NCBI GenBank assembly: GCA_947587565.1 | Contig: CANPYA010000039.1 | Coordinates: forward strand, 1-10,565 | DNA length: 10,565 nucleotides | Direction: 5' to 3' | Origin: an uncultured Bacilli bacterium | Lineage (GTDB): Bacteria > Bacillota_I > Bacilli_A > RF39 > UBA660 | Shown: in pieces, positions 1 to 7,146 of the stretch | Layout: each line of letters begins with the position of its first letter | Numbering within the stretch: the first letter of the stretch is position 1 | Notes under the pieces: model-generated | The model's input: the letters and a program-made list of their open reading frames with translations, nothing else | Database searches by the model: none | Told to the model about the DNA's origin: nothing | Program-made: the position numbers and the translations under genes

Positions 1-29
1 CATTTTCTTAGCTGTTAGACTTAATTTTT

Positions 30-37
30 CCTCCTTT
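30..37 (-). promoter_or_regulatory. Strong ribosome-binding site of a leftward gene at the window edge
   Basis: On the minus strand the bases read AAAGGAGG, a near-perfect Shine-Dalgarno sequence, downstream of the promoter at 73-101. The first ATG after it is at 3-1, which is 26 bases away and too far for normal spacing. The frame of that ATG is open back to a stop at 42-40 but contains no ATG, GTG or TTG nearer the site. Either the start codon is non-standard, or an upstream signal is used, or the gene starts at 3-1 with poor spacing. The product cannot be named from the few residues inside the window. Confidence 0.55.
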
Positions 38-72
38 CTTTAATTAAATATCAATTATTATTGACTATGAAG

Positions 73-101
73 ATTATATCAAATTAAATATTATTCGACA
101 A
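73..101 (-). promoter_or_regulatory. Extended -10 sigma-A-type promoter, leftward
   Basis: The minus strand has TTGTCG (101-96) as a 4/6 -35 box, a 17-base spacer, and TATAAT (78-73) preceded by TGA, giving the TGnTATAAT extended -10 form. Transcription would start near position 66 and run to the ribosome-binding site at 37-30. It lies downstream of the terminator at 177-211, so it looks like the start of a separate transcription unit leaving the window on the left. Confidence 0.6.
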
Positions 102-176
102 TAGCAATTAATGGTATATTTTTTGGTTTTTCTAATTTTCCTATTACCTTTATCTTCATATTCTTATGTAGTCTTT

Positions 177-211
177 AAAAAAAACACTTAATATTGGTAA
201 GTGCTTTTTTT
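177..211 (-). terminator. Intrinsic terminator of the small gene at 232-585, possibly bidirectional
   Basis: CACTTA (185-190) and TAAGTG (198-203) form a perfect 6-bp stem around a 7-base loop. On the minus strand it extends through a G-U pair and an A/T tract, ending in a run of eight Ts. It lies about 20 bases past the stop codon of the small gene. The T run on the plus strand (205-211) means the same hairpin could also stop rightward transcription, although no rightward gene is seen before it. Confidence 0.8.
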
Positions 212-231
212 AGGCTACCAAATAAATTTTT

Positions 232-585
232 TTACTTCGTCAAAGTTAAAACTTTTTCTTTTTTTAAATTAACTTCAAAAAAATAAGTTTGCCATTTTGT
301 AACATTATCATCAACATAAGCAATATAAAAATCTATACCATCAAGATTACAAAGTTCTTTTAAGTAATCTAAATCCAAATTTAAATGAAACATTTCTTCA
401 TAATTTTCCCTATTTAAAGGTAAAAAACTAACCATAATTTTATCTTCTTTAGGATTTTCGAAAACTTTTCTAGCAATTCGCGATTTAACAAAATAAAAAA
501 AACTTTCCGTATTTATTTTCGTATCTAAAATAGTTCCCTTTTTTAATTCTTCTTTTTGCTTTAATAATTCTTCTCTAAAATTCAT
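232..585 (-). CDS. Small hypothetical protein (117 aa)
   Basis: I do not recognise this protein. It is a soluble, charged 117-residue sequence with a Lys/Glu-rich N-terminus (about residues 4-16) and no signal peptide, membrane segment, cysteine pair or metal motif; a single Trp and several Tyr/Phe lie in the C-terminal third. It begins at ATG 585, preceded by GAGG (599-596) and a closer AGG (593-591), both weak to moderate ribosome sites. It follows dnaJ by 67 bases but is separated from it by a terminator and has its own candidate promoter (606-635) and terminator (177-211), so it is probably monocistronic rather than part of the heat-shock operon. Reading frame, signals and amino-acid composition look like a real gene; its function is unknown. 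Confidence 0.75.
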   Translation of the reverse strand: MNFREELLKQKEELKKGTILDTKINTESFFYFVKSRIARKVFENPKEDKIMVSFLPLNRENYEEMFHLNLDLDYLKELCNLDGIDFYIAYVDDNVTKWQTYFFEVNLKKEKVLTLTK

Positions 586-605
586 AACAACCTATCCTCA
601 AATAT

Positions 606-635
606 AATATAGCAAAATATAGATATTAATGTAAA
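606..635 (-). promoter_or_regulatory. Candidate promoter of the small hypothetical gene
   Basis: The minus strand reads TTTACA (635-630, 5/6 of the -35 consensus), an 18-base spacer, then TATATT (611-606, 5/6 of the -10 consensus). Transcription would begin near 599, leaving a leader of only about 14 bases before the ATG at 585. The -35 box begins immediately after the T run of the dnaJ terminator. In such AT-rich DNA a chance match is possible. Confidence 0.45.
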
Positions 636-636
636 G

Positions 637-662
637 AAAAAAATAAGTATTTCTACCTATTT
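637..662 (-). terminator. dnaJ terminator overlapping its stop codon
   Basis: On the minus strand AAATAGGTA (662-654) pairs with TACTTATTT (649-641) in a 9-bp stem with one G-U pair, closed by a GAAA tetraloop (653-650). Four more Ts follow, so the RNA ends in a seven-U run. The dnaJ stop codon TAG (655-653) sits at the top of the stem and loop, so a ribosome terminating dnaJ would cover the hairpin. The stem is AT-rich and probably moderate in strength. Confidence 0.6.
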
Positions 663-1774
663 TTTAAATATTTTTTAAAATTTTTAAATTCGGTGGCCTC
701 ATCGATACCACTTTCATTTAATTGTTGGAGTAAATCTTTTTGCCTGCGATCTAATTTGGTTGGGACGATAATATTAATAATGGCATACATATTACCTTTC
801 ATAAGCGAATTAGGACTTTTAATTCCTTTACCTTTAAGTTTTAATTTTGTGCCATGTTGACTACCTGGTTTTATTTCTAAAATGACACTGCCATTTAAAG
901 TAGGAATTTCTTTCTTACATCCTAAAGCGGCTTCGGCAATTGTCGTAGGCACATTGAGATAAATATCATCGCCATCGCGCGTAAATAAAGGATGTTTGGC
1001 AATTTTAAATTCAATATAAATATCACCAGCATCTCCGCCATTTCGGGAAGCATTACCTTTACCACTTAAACGCAATTGATAACCATCATCAACCCCTTCG
1101 GGAATGGTAACCGTGAAAGTTTTGGTTTTGGCCACTATTCCTTTGCCGCGACATTCATCACAAGGATTTTCATAGCTTTTACCAATCCCGCGACAATCCG
1201 GACAAACTTTTTGGGTTTGCATATAGCCAAAAATGGTTTGTTGTTGCTCTAAAACGCGACCAGCTCCCCCACAGGTCCGACACGTTTTTTCATTAAAACC
1301 GCCTTTACCATGACATTTAGGGCAAGTAACATCTAAATTTAACTTAATATCTTTTTCACAACCAAAAACGGCTTCTTCAAAAGTTAAATTTAATAATACT
1401 CTTTCGTCTTGACCCCGACTTTTAGCACTACTTCCCCGCGCCCGGGAAAAAGAACCAAAGCCAAAACCACCCCCAAATAAATCATTTAAAATATCATCTA
1501 AATTGATATCGCCGGCATCAAAACCACCAAAACCACTAGCGCCACCCCCATTTTGGAAGGCCGCATGCCCAAATTGGTCGTATTGTTGCCGTTTATTGGG
1601 ATCGGAAAGAACCGCATAAGCTTCGCCAATTTCTTTGAATTTTTCCGCGGCTCCCGGTTCTTTATTAACATCGGGATGATATTGTTTTGCAAGCCGCCGA
1701 AATGCTCTTTTAATTTCTTCATCCGTGGCATTTTTACTAACGCCTAAGACTTCATAATAATCTTTTTTATCCAT
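653..1774 (-). CDS. dnaJ: Chaperone protein DnaJ (Hsp40)
   Basis: DnaJ is the cytoplasmic co-chaperone that delivers unfolded proteins to DnaK and stimulates its ATPase. All class I domains are present at normal length (373 aa): J domain at residues 1-70 with HPD at 33-35, a Gly/Phe-rich linker at about 75-108, and a zinc domain with four CxxCxGxG repeats at 151-158 (CPKCHGKG), 165-172 (CRTCGGAG), 191-198 (CPDCRGIG) and 205-212 (CDECRGKG). Two beta-rich substrate-binding domains follow to about 340. The ATG at 1774 is preceded by AAGGTG with 6-base spacing, which lies inside the end of pepF, and the two genes overlap by 8 bases, indicating translational coupling. It is the last gene of the HrcA-controlled operon and ends in TAG within its own terminator. 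The first part of the gene is visibly richer in CGG, CCC and GCG codons than dnaK. Confidence 0.98.
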   Translation of the reverse strand: MDKKDYYEVLGVSKNATDEEIKRAFRRLAKQYHPDVNKEPGAAEKFKEIGEAYAVLSDPNKRQQYDQFGHAAFQNGGGASGFGGFDAGDINLDDILNDLFGGGFGFGSFSRARGSSAKSRGQDERVLLNLTFEEAVFGCEKDIKLNLDVTCPKCHGKGGFNEKTCRTCGGAGRVLEQQQTIFGYMQTQKVCPDCRGIGKSYENPCDECRGKGIVAKTKTFTVTIPEGVDDGYQLRLSGKGNASRNGGDAGDIYIEFKIAKHPLFTRDGDDIYLNVPTTIAEAALGCKKEIPTLNGSVILEIKPGSQHGTKLKLKGKGIKSPNSLMKGNMYAIINIIVPTKLDRRQKDLLQQLNESGIDEATEFKNFKKYLKNR

Positions 1775-3569
1775 CTACTTCACCTTCTTGATATAATTTA
1801 TCTAATTCTTCCACTAAATCTTTAAAATAGGCAAACGCCTCCGTTAGAACCGTACCGTCTAACATATCGACGCCAGCAACTTTCAAAGAAGCAATCGGGT
1901 CTTTCGTTGCTCCCAGGCTTAAAAAGGCCAAATATTTTTCCACCGCCCCGGACTTTTTATTTAAAATATCCATGGCAATTTTAATCGCGGCCGCATAAGC
2001 GGTAGCATATTGATAAACATAAAAGGAAGTATAAAAATGCGGAATTCTTTCCCATTCATATTTTATAAATTTATCAACCACAATATTTTTACCAAAATAA
2101 TCTTTATTTAACTTATAATATAAATTTTCCATTACCTCATGCGTTAAAATCGTCCCCTTCGCTTCTAATTCATGAATTTCTTTTTCGAATTCGGCGAACA
2201 TCGTTTGGCGATAGATTGTGGCTTTAAAATCACTAATTAAATCATCAATTAAGTATTTCTTTTCTTCCCTTTTCTTTGTTTTATTAATTAAATGTTTACT
2301 TAAAAGAATTTGATTTACTTGACTTGCTACTTCGGCAACAAAAATGGAATAACCATAATCTTGATACTTTTGATTTTTCATCGCATAATAATAATGCATC
2401 GCGTGTCCTAATTCATGAATTAAAGTCGAAACATTTTCTAAAGATTCATTATAGCTTAATAAAACATAAGGATGGGCATTATAAACGGCCGTACAATAAG
2501 CGCCATTTCGTTTGCCTTCATTCGGACAAAAATCAATCCAATGGTCACGAAAAGCTTGCTTTAAATCATTTGTATAAGTACTACCCAAAACACTTAAGGT
2601 TTCCATGATTAAGTCTTCAGCTTCTTTAATTGAATACTTCCGGGTAATATTTTTAACAATTGGCGCATAAGTATCATATAAATGTAATTTATCGACACCT
2701 AAAGCTTTTTGCTTTATAAGCCAATACTTTGATAAAGGCTCTATATTTTCGCGAACCTCTTTAATTAAATTATCATAAACTTGAACTGGTATGTCACTAG
2801 CATATAAACTTTGATGTAAGGCACTATCATAGCCTCTTAATTTAGCAATATTATTATCATTTTTAACTAAAGAGGCTAGTAAATAAGCATAAGTATTATT
2901 AAATTTTCCATAGGTATTAAAAAGTTTGGTAAAGGCATTAATCCGTACCTTCCGGTTATCACTTTTATTTAAAATACTATAAGTTTTTTCATTTAATTCC
3001 ACTAAATTGCCCTTTTCATCTTTAATTTTACCAAATTTTAAATCCGCATCCGTAAGCGCCGAAAAAACTTCATCCGGAGTTGCCATGGCACTACTGATTT
3101 TCGCTAATAACTTTTCTTCTTTATCACTTAAAACATATTTTTGATATTTAAAAAGATGGAGTAATACTCTTTCATATTCTTTTAACTTTGGATTTTCTTT
3201 TAAATACTTTTCAACTAATTCTTTACTACCTTTAATAATTTCTGGAACAACATAGGAAGAGGCCACACTATACTTTTCATAAGCCTTAGTTGCTAAACCA
3301 TAATATTCTTGATACTTTGTATTAGTTGTATCACTATCATTTTGTAAATGGGCATAAACATATAATTGTTCTAATGTCTTTGAACATTCATTATCAAAAT
3401 TTAATAGTTCGTATAAACTATTGGCATTATCTAAAATATGATTTTCATACTTAGCATAGTTTTCAATTGTTTGATTGAATTTTTCTAAAGATGCTAAAAA
3501 ATCCTTATCATTTTTATATAAATCTTGAACATTCCATTTTTCTTCTTTAGGATATTTTTCTCTTTTCAT
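1767..3569 (-). CDS. pepF: Oligoendopeptidase F, M3B family zinc metallopeptidase
   Basis: This 600-residue cytoplasmic protein matches oligoendopeptidase F in length and layout: an all-alpha N-terminal domain, then the M3 catalytic region. The zinc site is HELGH at 385-389, with H385 and H389 as ligands and E386 as catalytic base; E413 in FVAEVAS is the probable third ligand. The family cleaves short peptides, usually released by larger proteases, and does not attack folded proteins. There is no signal peptide. The ATG at 3569 follows AAGGAG with 5-base spacing. The gene sits between dnaK and dnaJ, 44 bases after dnaK and overlapping dnaJ by 8, so it must be co-transcribed with the chaperones. 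That suggests clearing of peptides during heat stress (inference). The family call is firm; the exact substrate range is not. Confidence 0.95.
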   Translation of the reverse strand: MKREKYPKEEKWNVQDLYKNDKDFLASLEKFNQTIENYAKYENHILDNANSLYELLNFDNECSKTLEQLYVYAHLQNDSDTTNTKYQEYYGLATKAYEKYSVASSYVVPEIIKGSKELVEKYLKENPKLKEYERVLLHLFKYQKYVLSDKEEKLLAKISSAMATPDEVFSALTDADLKFGKIKDEKGNLVELNEKTYSILNKSDNRKVRINAFTKLFNTYGKFNNTYAYLLASLVKNDNNIAKLRGYDSALHQSLYASDIPVQVYDNLIKEVRENIEPLSKYWLIKQKALGVDKLHLYDTYAPIVKNITRKYSIKEAEDLIMETLSVLGSTYTNDLKQAFRDHWIDFCPNEGKRNGAYCTAVYNAHPYVLLSYNESLENVSTLIHELGHAMHYYYAMKNQKYQDYGYSIFVAEVASQVNQILLSKHLINKTKKREEKKYLIDDLISDFKATIYRQTMFAEFEKEIHELEAKGTILTHEVMENLYYKLNKDYFGKNIVVDKFIKYEWERIPHFYTSFYVYQYATAYAAAIKIAMDILNKKSGAVEKYLAFLSLGATKDPIASLKVAGVDMLDGTVLTEAFAYFKDLVEELDKLYQEGEVDG

Positions 3570-3572
3570 TTT

Positions 3573-3611
3573 TTCTCCTTAACTAGTTGAAAGGAGAGCT
3601 TTACTCTCCTT
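3573..3611 (-). promoter_or_regulatory. dnaK-pepF intergenic hairpin with alternative pairing to the pepF ribosome site
   Basis: On the minus strand AAGGAGAG (3611-3604) and CTCTCCTT (3598-3591) form a perfect 8-bp stem with a 5-base loop, directly after the dnaK stop codon. No T run follows on this strand, so it is not a good terminator for dnaK. The second arm can also pair over 7 bases with AAGGAGA (3580-3574), the pepF ribosome-binding site, across an 11-base gap. The two pairings exclude each other. It could stabilise the dnaK 3' end or tune pepF translation. On the plus strand the same hairpin is followed by Ts and could stop antisense transcripts. Confidence 0.5.
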
Positions 3612-3613
3612 TT

Positions 3614-5440
3614 TTATTTTTCTTCGTAAGTAGCATCTTCTACTTTTTCGTGATCATCATTATTGGCTGCAGAAGATGAATCTTCACTATTTGCTTGATT
3701 TTCTTTAGCTGCTTGTTCATAAACTTTAGCTGCTAAATCCATAGCTACTTTATTTAATTCTTCCGTCTTTTTCTTAATTTCGTCAGTGTCCGTACCTTCT
3801 AAGGCTTTTTTAAGTTCACTAACTAAATCTTCGGCTTTTTGTTTATCTTCACTACTTACTTTATCACCTAAGTCTTCTAAAGCTTTTTCGGTTTGGAAAA
3901 CCATACTATCGGCATTATTCCGAACTTCGGCTTCTTCCTTCTTCGCTTCATCAGCGGCTTTATTAGCTTCAGCTTCTTTCACCATCTTATCGATTTCATC
4001 ATCGGTAAGGTTCGTACTTGAAGTAATCGTAATAGATTGTTCTTTATTAGTTCCTAAATCTTTAGCTTTAACATTAACGATACCATTAGCATCAATATCA
4101 AAAGTTACTTCAATTTGTGGTACCCCTCTTTTAGCTGGAGGTAAATTCGTAAGTTGGAAGTTTCCTAAGGTTTTATTGTCACTAGCCATTGGTCTTTCCC
4201 CTTGTAATACATGGATATCAACCGCTGGTTGGTTATCAGCCGCCGTTGAGAATATTTGACTTTTACTTGTTGGAATCGTCGTATTTCTTGGAATTAAAAC
4301 GGTCATGACATTACCAAGCGTTTCAATACCAAGTGATAAAGGTGTAACATCTAAAAGAACGATATCATCAACTTCACCGGTTAAAACCCCACCTTGAATA
4401 GAGGCTCCCATCGCCACAACTTCATCAGGGTTAACACTCTTATTAGGTTCTTGTTCAAGTTCTTTTTTAACAAGTTCTTGAATGTAAGGAATTCTTGTTG
4501 AACCCCCAACTAAGATAACTTTATCGATATCTTTGGCTTTAAGTTTGGCATCCTTAAGGGCTTTTCTAACTGGTTCAAGGGTTGAATCAAATAAATCCCG
4601 ACATAAATCTTCAAATTTAGCCTTTGATAATGTTACTTCCATATGAAGTGGTCCTTCATCAGATTGGGCAATAAATGGTAAAGAGATTTGGGCATTGGTC
4701 ATACCAGATAAATCTTTTTTCGCTTTTTCCGCCGCATCTTTAATTCTTTGCATGGCCATAGGATCTTTACTTAAATCCACATTATTTTCTTTTTTGAATT
4801 CACTAACTAAATAATCCGAAATTCTTTTATCAAAATCATCGCCACCTAAATGGTTATTACCACTCGTTGCTTTAACTTCAAAAACGCCATCCCCTAGTTC
4901 TAGAATGGATACATCGAATGTTCCACCCCCTAAGTCATAAACTAAAATGGTTTCTAGTTTATCTTGCTTATCAAGACCATATGCCAAAGCCGCTGCCGTT
5001 GGTTCATTAATAATCCTTTCCACTTCAAGTCCAGCAATTTTACCAGCATCTTTGGTGGCTTGTCTTTGGGCATCATTAAAATAAGCCGGAACGGTAATAA
5101 CCGCTTTCGTTACTTTTTCCCCTAAATAACTTTCCGCATCTTTCTTTAATTTCATTAAGATTTTGGCACTTATTTCTTGAGGTGTCCATTTCTTACCATT
5201 AGCTTCGACTTTTTCATCAGTACCCATTTTTCTTTTGATAGATGAAATCGTATTCTTAACATTAGTTACCGCTTGTCTTTTAGCAACTTCGCCAACTAAT
5301 TCGTCATCACCTTTAAAAGCGACAACCGAAGGAGTTGTTCTATTTCCTTCACTATTAGGGATAACTTTAGGTTCTCCCCCTTCTAAAACAGCCACACAAG
5401 AGTTGGTTGTTCCTAAATCAATACCAATAATTTTACTCAT
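3614..5440 (-). CDS. dnaK: Chaperone protein DnaK (Hsp70)
   Basis: DnaK is the ATP-driven Hsp70 chaperone that binds exposed hydrophobic stretches of client proteins with DnaJ and GrpE. The 608-residue length is typical of Firmicutes. Visible landmarks: phosphate-1 loop DLGTTNS (8-14), EPTAAALAYGL (146-156), phosphate-2 motif DLGGGTFD (169-176), adenosine-binding VGGSTRIP (311-318), interdomain linker VLLDVTP (361-367), a substrate-binding beta domain, a Lys/Glu/Ala-rich helical lid (about 485-585), and an acidic C-terminal tail ending in EEK. The ATG at 5440 has a purine-rich ribosome site (AAAGAGG) just upstream, and grpE ends 32 bases before it with no separate promoter visible. The frame is intact and no key residue is missing. 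Confidence 0.99.
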   Translation of the reverse strand: MSKIIGIDLGTTNSCVAVLEGGEPKVIPNSEGNRTTPSVVAFKGDDELVGEVAKRQAVTNVKNTISSIKRKMGTDEKVEANGKKWTPQEISAKILMKLKKDAESYLGEKVTKAVITVPAYFNDAQRQATKDAGKIAGLEVERIINEPTAAALAYGLDKQDKLETILVYDLGGGTFDVSILELGDGVFEVKATSGNNHLGGDDFDKRISDYLVSEFKKENNVDLSKDPMAMQRIKDAAEKAKKDLSGMTNAQISLPFIAQSDEGPLHMEVTLSKAKFEDLCRDLFDSTLEPVRKALKDAKLKAKDIDKVILVGGSTRIPYIQELVKKELEQEPNKSVNPDEVVAMGASIQGGVLTGEVDDIVLLDVTPLSLGIETLGNVMTVLIPRNTTIPTSKSQIFSTAADNQPAVDIHVLQGERPMASDNKTLGNFQLTNLPPAKRGVPQIEVTFDIDANGIVNVKAKDLGTNKEQSITITSSTNLTDDEIDKMVKEAEANKAADEAKKEEAEVRNNADSMVFQTEKALEDLGDKVSSEDKQKAEDLVSELKKALEGTDTDEIKKKTEELNKVAMDLAAKVYEQAAKENQANSEDSSSAANNDDHEKVEDATYEEK

Positions 5441-5472
5441 TTTTCCTCTTTCCTTTCTTTTTTATTCGTAAA

Positions 5473-6009
5473 TTATTCGCTTACTCTAACCATTGCATGT
5501 CTTATTACTTTATCTTTATAAGTATATCCTTTTTGTAAGATATCTAAGACAATACCCGGTTCTACTTTTTCTTCATGGGCAGTTAATACTGCTTCCATGG
5601 TACTTGGATCAAATGGTTTCTTTAAACAATCTATTTCTTTAACTTCCATATTTTCTAAAATATTTTTTAAATTACCATAAATCATTTTAAAACCATCTAA
5701 GAATTTTGAAAGTTCATCAGTTAAATTACTATCATCTAAATTTATTGCTCTTTCAAAATTATCAATAATCGTTAAAAGTTTTAAAACTAAGTCTTCGCCT
5801 TCATACTTTAGTATTTTGGCTCTTTCTTCTTCATTTCTTCTTTTCATGTTTTGCATTTCAGCACTTAATCTTAAAATCTTTTCATTTAACTCTTTATTTT
5901 CTTTTCTTAATTTTTCCTCTTCTTTATTCGTTTTCGGTTTAGCCACCTTTTTCTTAATTTCTTTAACTTTCGTTTTTTTCGTTAAAGTTTCTTCCTTTTT
6001 CTTTTCCAT
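5473..6009 (-). CDS. grpE: Nucleotide exchange factor GrpE
   Basis: GrpE releases ADP from DnaK and acts as a homodimer. The 178-residue protein has a Lys/Glu-rich disordered head (1-30), a long coiled-coil helix (about 30-75, including the NMKRRNEEERAK stretch), a helical segment with FERAI near residue 89, and the conserved C-terminal beta domain beginning at KPFDPSTMEAV and ending in the DKVIRHAMVRVS signature. The ATG (6009-6007) shares one base with the hrcA stop codon in a TAATG junction, and AAGGAG (6019-6014) lies within the last hrcA codons, so translation is coupled. The gene position between hrcA and dnaK matches the standard Gram-positive order. Confidence 0.97.
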   Translation of the reverse strand: MEKKKEETLTKKTKVKEIKKKVAKPKTNKEEEKLRKENKELNEKILRLSAEMQNMKRRNEEERAKILKYEGEDLVLKLLTIIDNFERAINLDDSNLTDELSKFLDGFKMIYGNLKNILENMEVKEIDCLKKPFDPSTMEAVLTAHEEKVEPGIVLDILQKGYTYKDKVIRHAMVRVSE

Positions 6010-7019
6010 TATTCTCCTTTCCGATTATCAATTTCCTCATCAATATAATTTAATAAGGCCACAATTCGTTGATAATCCATCCGCTTCGGTCCAATTATCG
6101 CAATCGTTTTTTCTTCGCCATTAACGACATATTTTTTCCGAATAATTGTTACATTAGAATCAAACTCGGTTTCTTCACCAATATAAATTTTAACATCATC
6201 ATCGTCTTCAATCCCGTGTTCAATTTTTTTAATTAACGACATATCTTCGAGTTTATTGGCCAGGCGCTTCATTTCATCAACATTATTATATTCGGGCTGG
6301 TCAAATATTTTCGTTTTCCCACTTACATGAACATTATTATTACTCGTAACAAAATCATTAAAGGCATCATAGAAAATATTATATATGGTCTCGTATTGTT
6401 TAATTTGTTTTTTGATAATGGGTTTTATTTCCATTTCTAAACGTTCACTAACCTCCACAATTGGAGTACCTACCAATTTTTTATTGACTAGTTCACAAAC
6501 CTTTGCTAGTTCCTTTAAATCCGTATTTTCTTTTAAGGTAAACGTTTTATTTTCGACATGCCCTTTATCAGTACAAACAACGGCTACCACTTGACTTTCA
6601 CTTAAAGCAATAATATCAATCTTTTGCAGCATATTATCTTTACTATTGGAACCTAAAACAACACTCGTATAATTTGTCATTTCACTAATTATTTCCATAC
6701 ATTGCGTTATAGCATCCGAAAGTTGTAATTCACCATTAGCAAAAATCGTTTGTAACTTTAACATATCTTTGCCATTTAATTTTTCGGCTTCCATCAAATG
6801 TTCCACATAGTATTTATAGCCTTTTTCACTCGGAATCCGGCCACTACTAATGTGATTTTTTTCTAAATAACCTAATTCTTCTAAATAAGCCATTTCATTT
6901 CGAATCGTTGCCGATGAACATTTAAACTTATCACATAACGCTTTAGACCCAACCGGTTTAACCGTTTTGATATAAACTTCTACAATTTCTTTTAAGAGGT
7001 TTCTTTGTCTTTCGTCCAT
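6009..7019 (-). CDS. hrcA: Heat-inducible transcription repressor HrcA
   Basis: HrcA is the repressor that binds CIRCE operators and whose folding depends on GroEL in characterised bacteria, so chaperone demand derepresses the operon. The 336-residue protein has an N-terminal winged helix-turn-helix (about 1-75), including the recognition segment CSSATIRNEMAYLEELGYL and the wing at HISSGRIPSEKGY. A GAF-like effector/dimerisation region fills the rest, with a C-terminal IGPKRMDYQRIVALLNYI segment typical of the family. The ATG at 7019 follows a perfect AGGAGG (7031-7026) with 6-base spacing. It is the first gene of the operon and lies directly below two CIRCE-like sites, so it is autoregulated. 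No groESL copy is in the window. Confidence 0.98.
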   Translation of the reverse strand: MDERQRNLLKEIVEVYIKTVKPVGSKALCDKFKCSSATIRNEMAYLEELGYLEKNHISSGRIPSEKGYKYYVEHLMEAEKLNGKDMLKLQTIFANGELQLSDAITQCMEIISEMTNYTSVVLGSNSKDNMLQKIDIIALSESQVVAVVCTDKGHVENKTFTLKENTDLKELAKVCELVNKKLVGTPIVEVSERLEMEIKPIIKKQIKQYETIYNIFYDAFNDFVTSNNNVHVSGKTKIFDQPEYNNVDEMKRLANKLEDMSLIKKIEHGIEDDDDVKIYIGEETEFDSNVTIIRKKYVVNGEEKTIAIIGPKRMDYQRIVALLNYIDEEIDNRKGE

Positions 7020-7032
7020 ATCATGCCTCCTA

Positions 7033-7059
7033 TTAGCACATTAACTTTTCAAGTGCTAA
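7033..7059 (-). promoter_or_regulatory. CIRCE operator 1, over the transcription start
   Basis: The sequence is TTAGCACAT, nine bases, then AAGTGCTAA, against the CIRCE consensus TTAGCACTC-N9-GAGTGCTAA. The left arm matches 7/9 and the right 8/9, and the spacing is exactly canonical. The arms are 8/9 complementary to each other. The element spans the predicted start of transcription near 7057 and ends 2 bases before the hrcA ribosome-binding site, so bound HrcA would block initiation. Confidence 0.93.
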
Positions 7060-7063
7060 TATC

Positions 7064-7092
7064 ATTATAATATTATGCTTAGCACTTGTCAA
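7064..7092 (-). promoter_or_regulatory. Consensus promoter of the hrcA-grpE-dnaK-pepF-dnaJ operon
   Basis: On the minus strand the -35 box is TTGACA (7092-7087) and the -10 box TATAAT (7069-7064), both 6/6, with the optimal 17-base spacer. Transcription should start near 7057, inside CIRCE operator 1. Such a strong promoter fits an operon kept low mainly by repression. Confidence 0.93.
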
Positions 7093-7106
7093 TATATAAC
7101 TGCTAA
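7079..7106 (-). promoter_or_regulatory. CIRCE-like operator 2, over the -35 box
   Basis: TTAGCACTT (7079-7087) and AACTGCTAA (7098-7106) form a second CIRCE-like inverted repeat, with a 10-base rather than 9-base spacer. The arms match the consensus 8/9 and 7/9. The TTGACA box overlaps the left arm and spacer, so HrcA bound here would compete with RNA polymerase. The non-standard spacer makes binding less certain than for operator 1. Confidence 0.65.
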
Positions 7107-7146
7107 TTTGACATTTAAAAAAATTATCCCATCAAAATAAATTGAT

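Noticed and set aside
1498..1747. Overlapping short frames on both strands within dnaJ
   Set aside because: They are shadows of the conserved J domain and Gly/Phe region, with no start signals.
3786..4259. 157-codon plus-strand reading frame opposite dnaK
   Set aside because: It is antisense to a fully conserved part of dnaK, is Ser/Leu-rich as expected for a shadow frame, and has no convincing ribosome site.
7107..7146. Possible terminator after the surface-protein gene
   Set aside because: Only a 5-bp ATCAA/TTGAT stem is found and the T run begins about 8-10 bases after it. It is too weak to call, so read-through into the hrcA promoter region remains possible.
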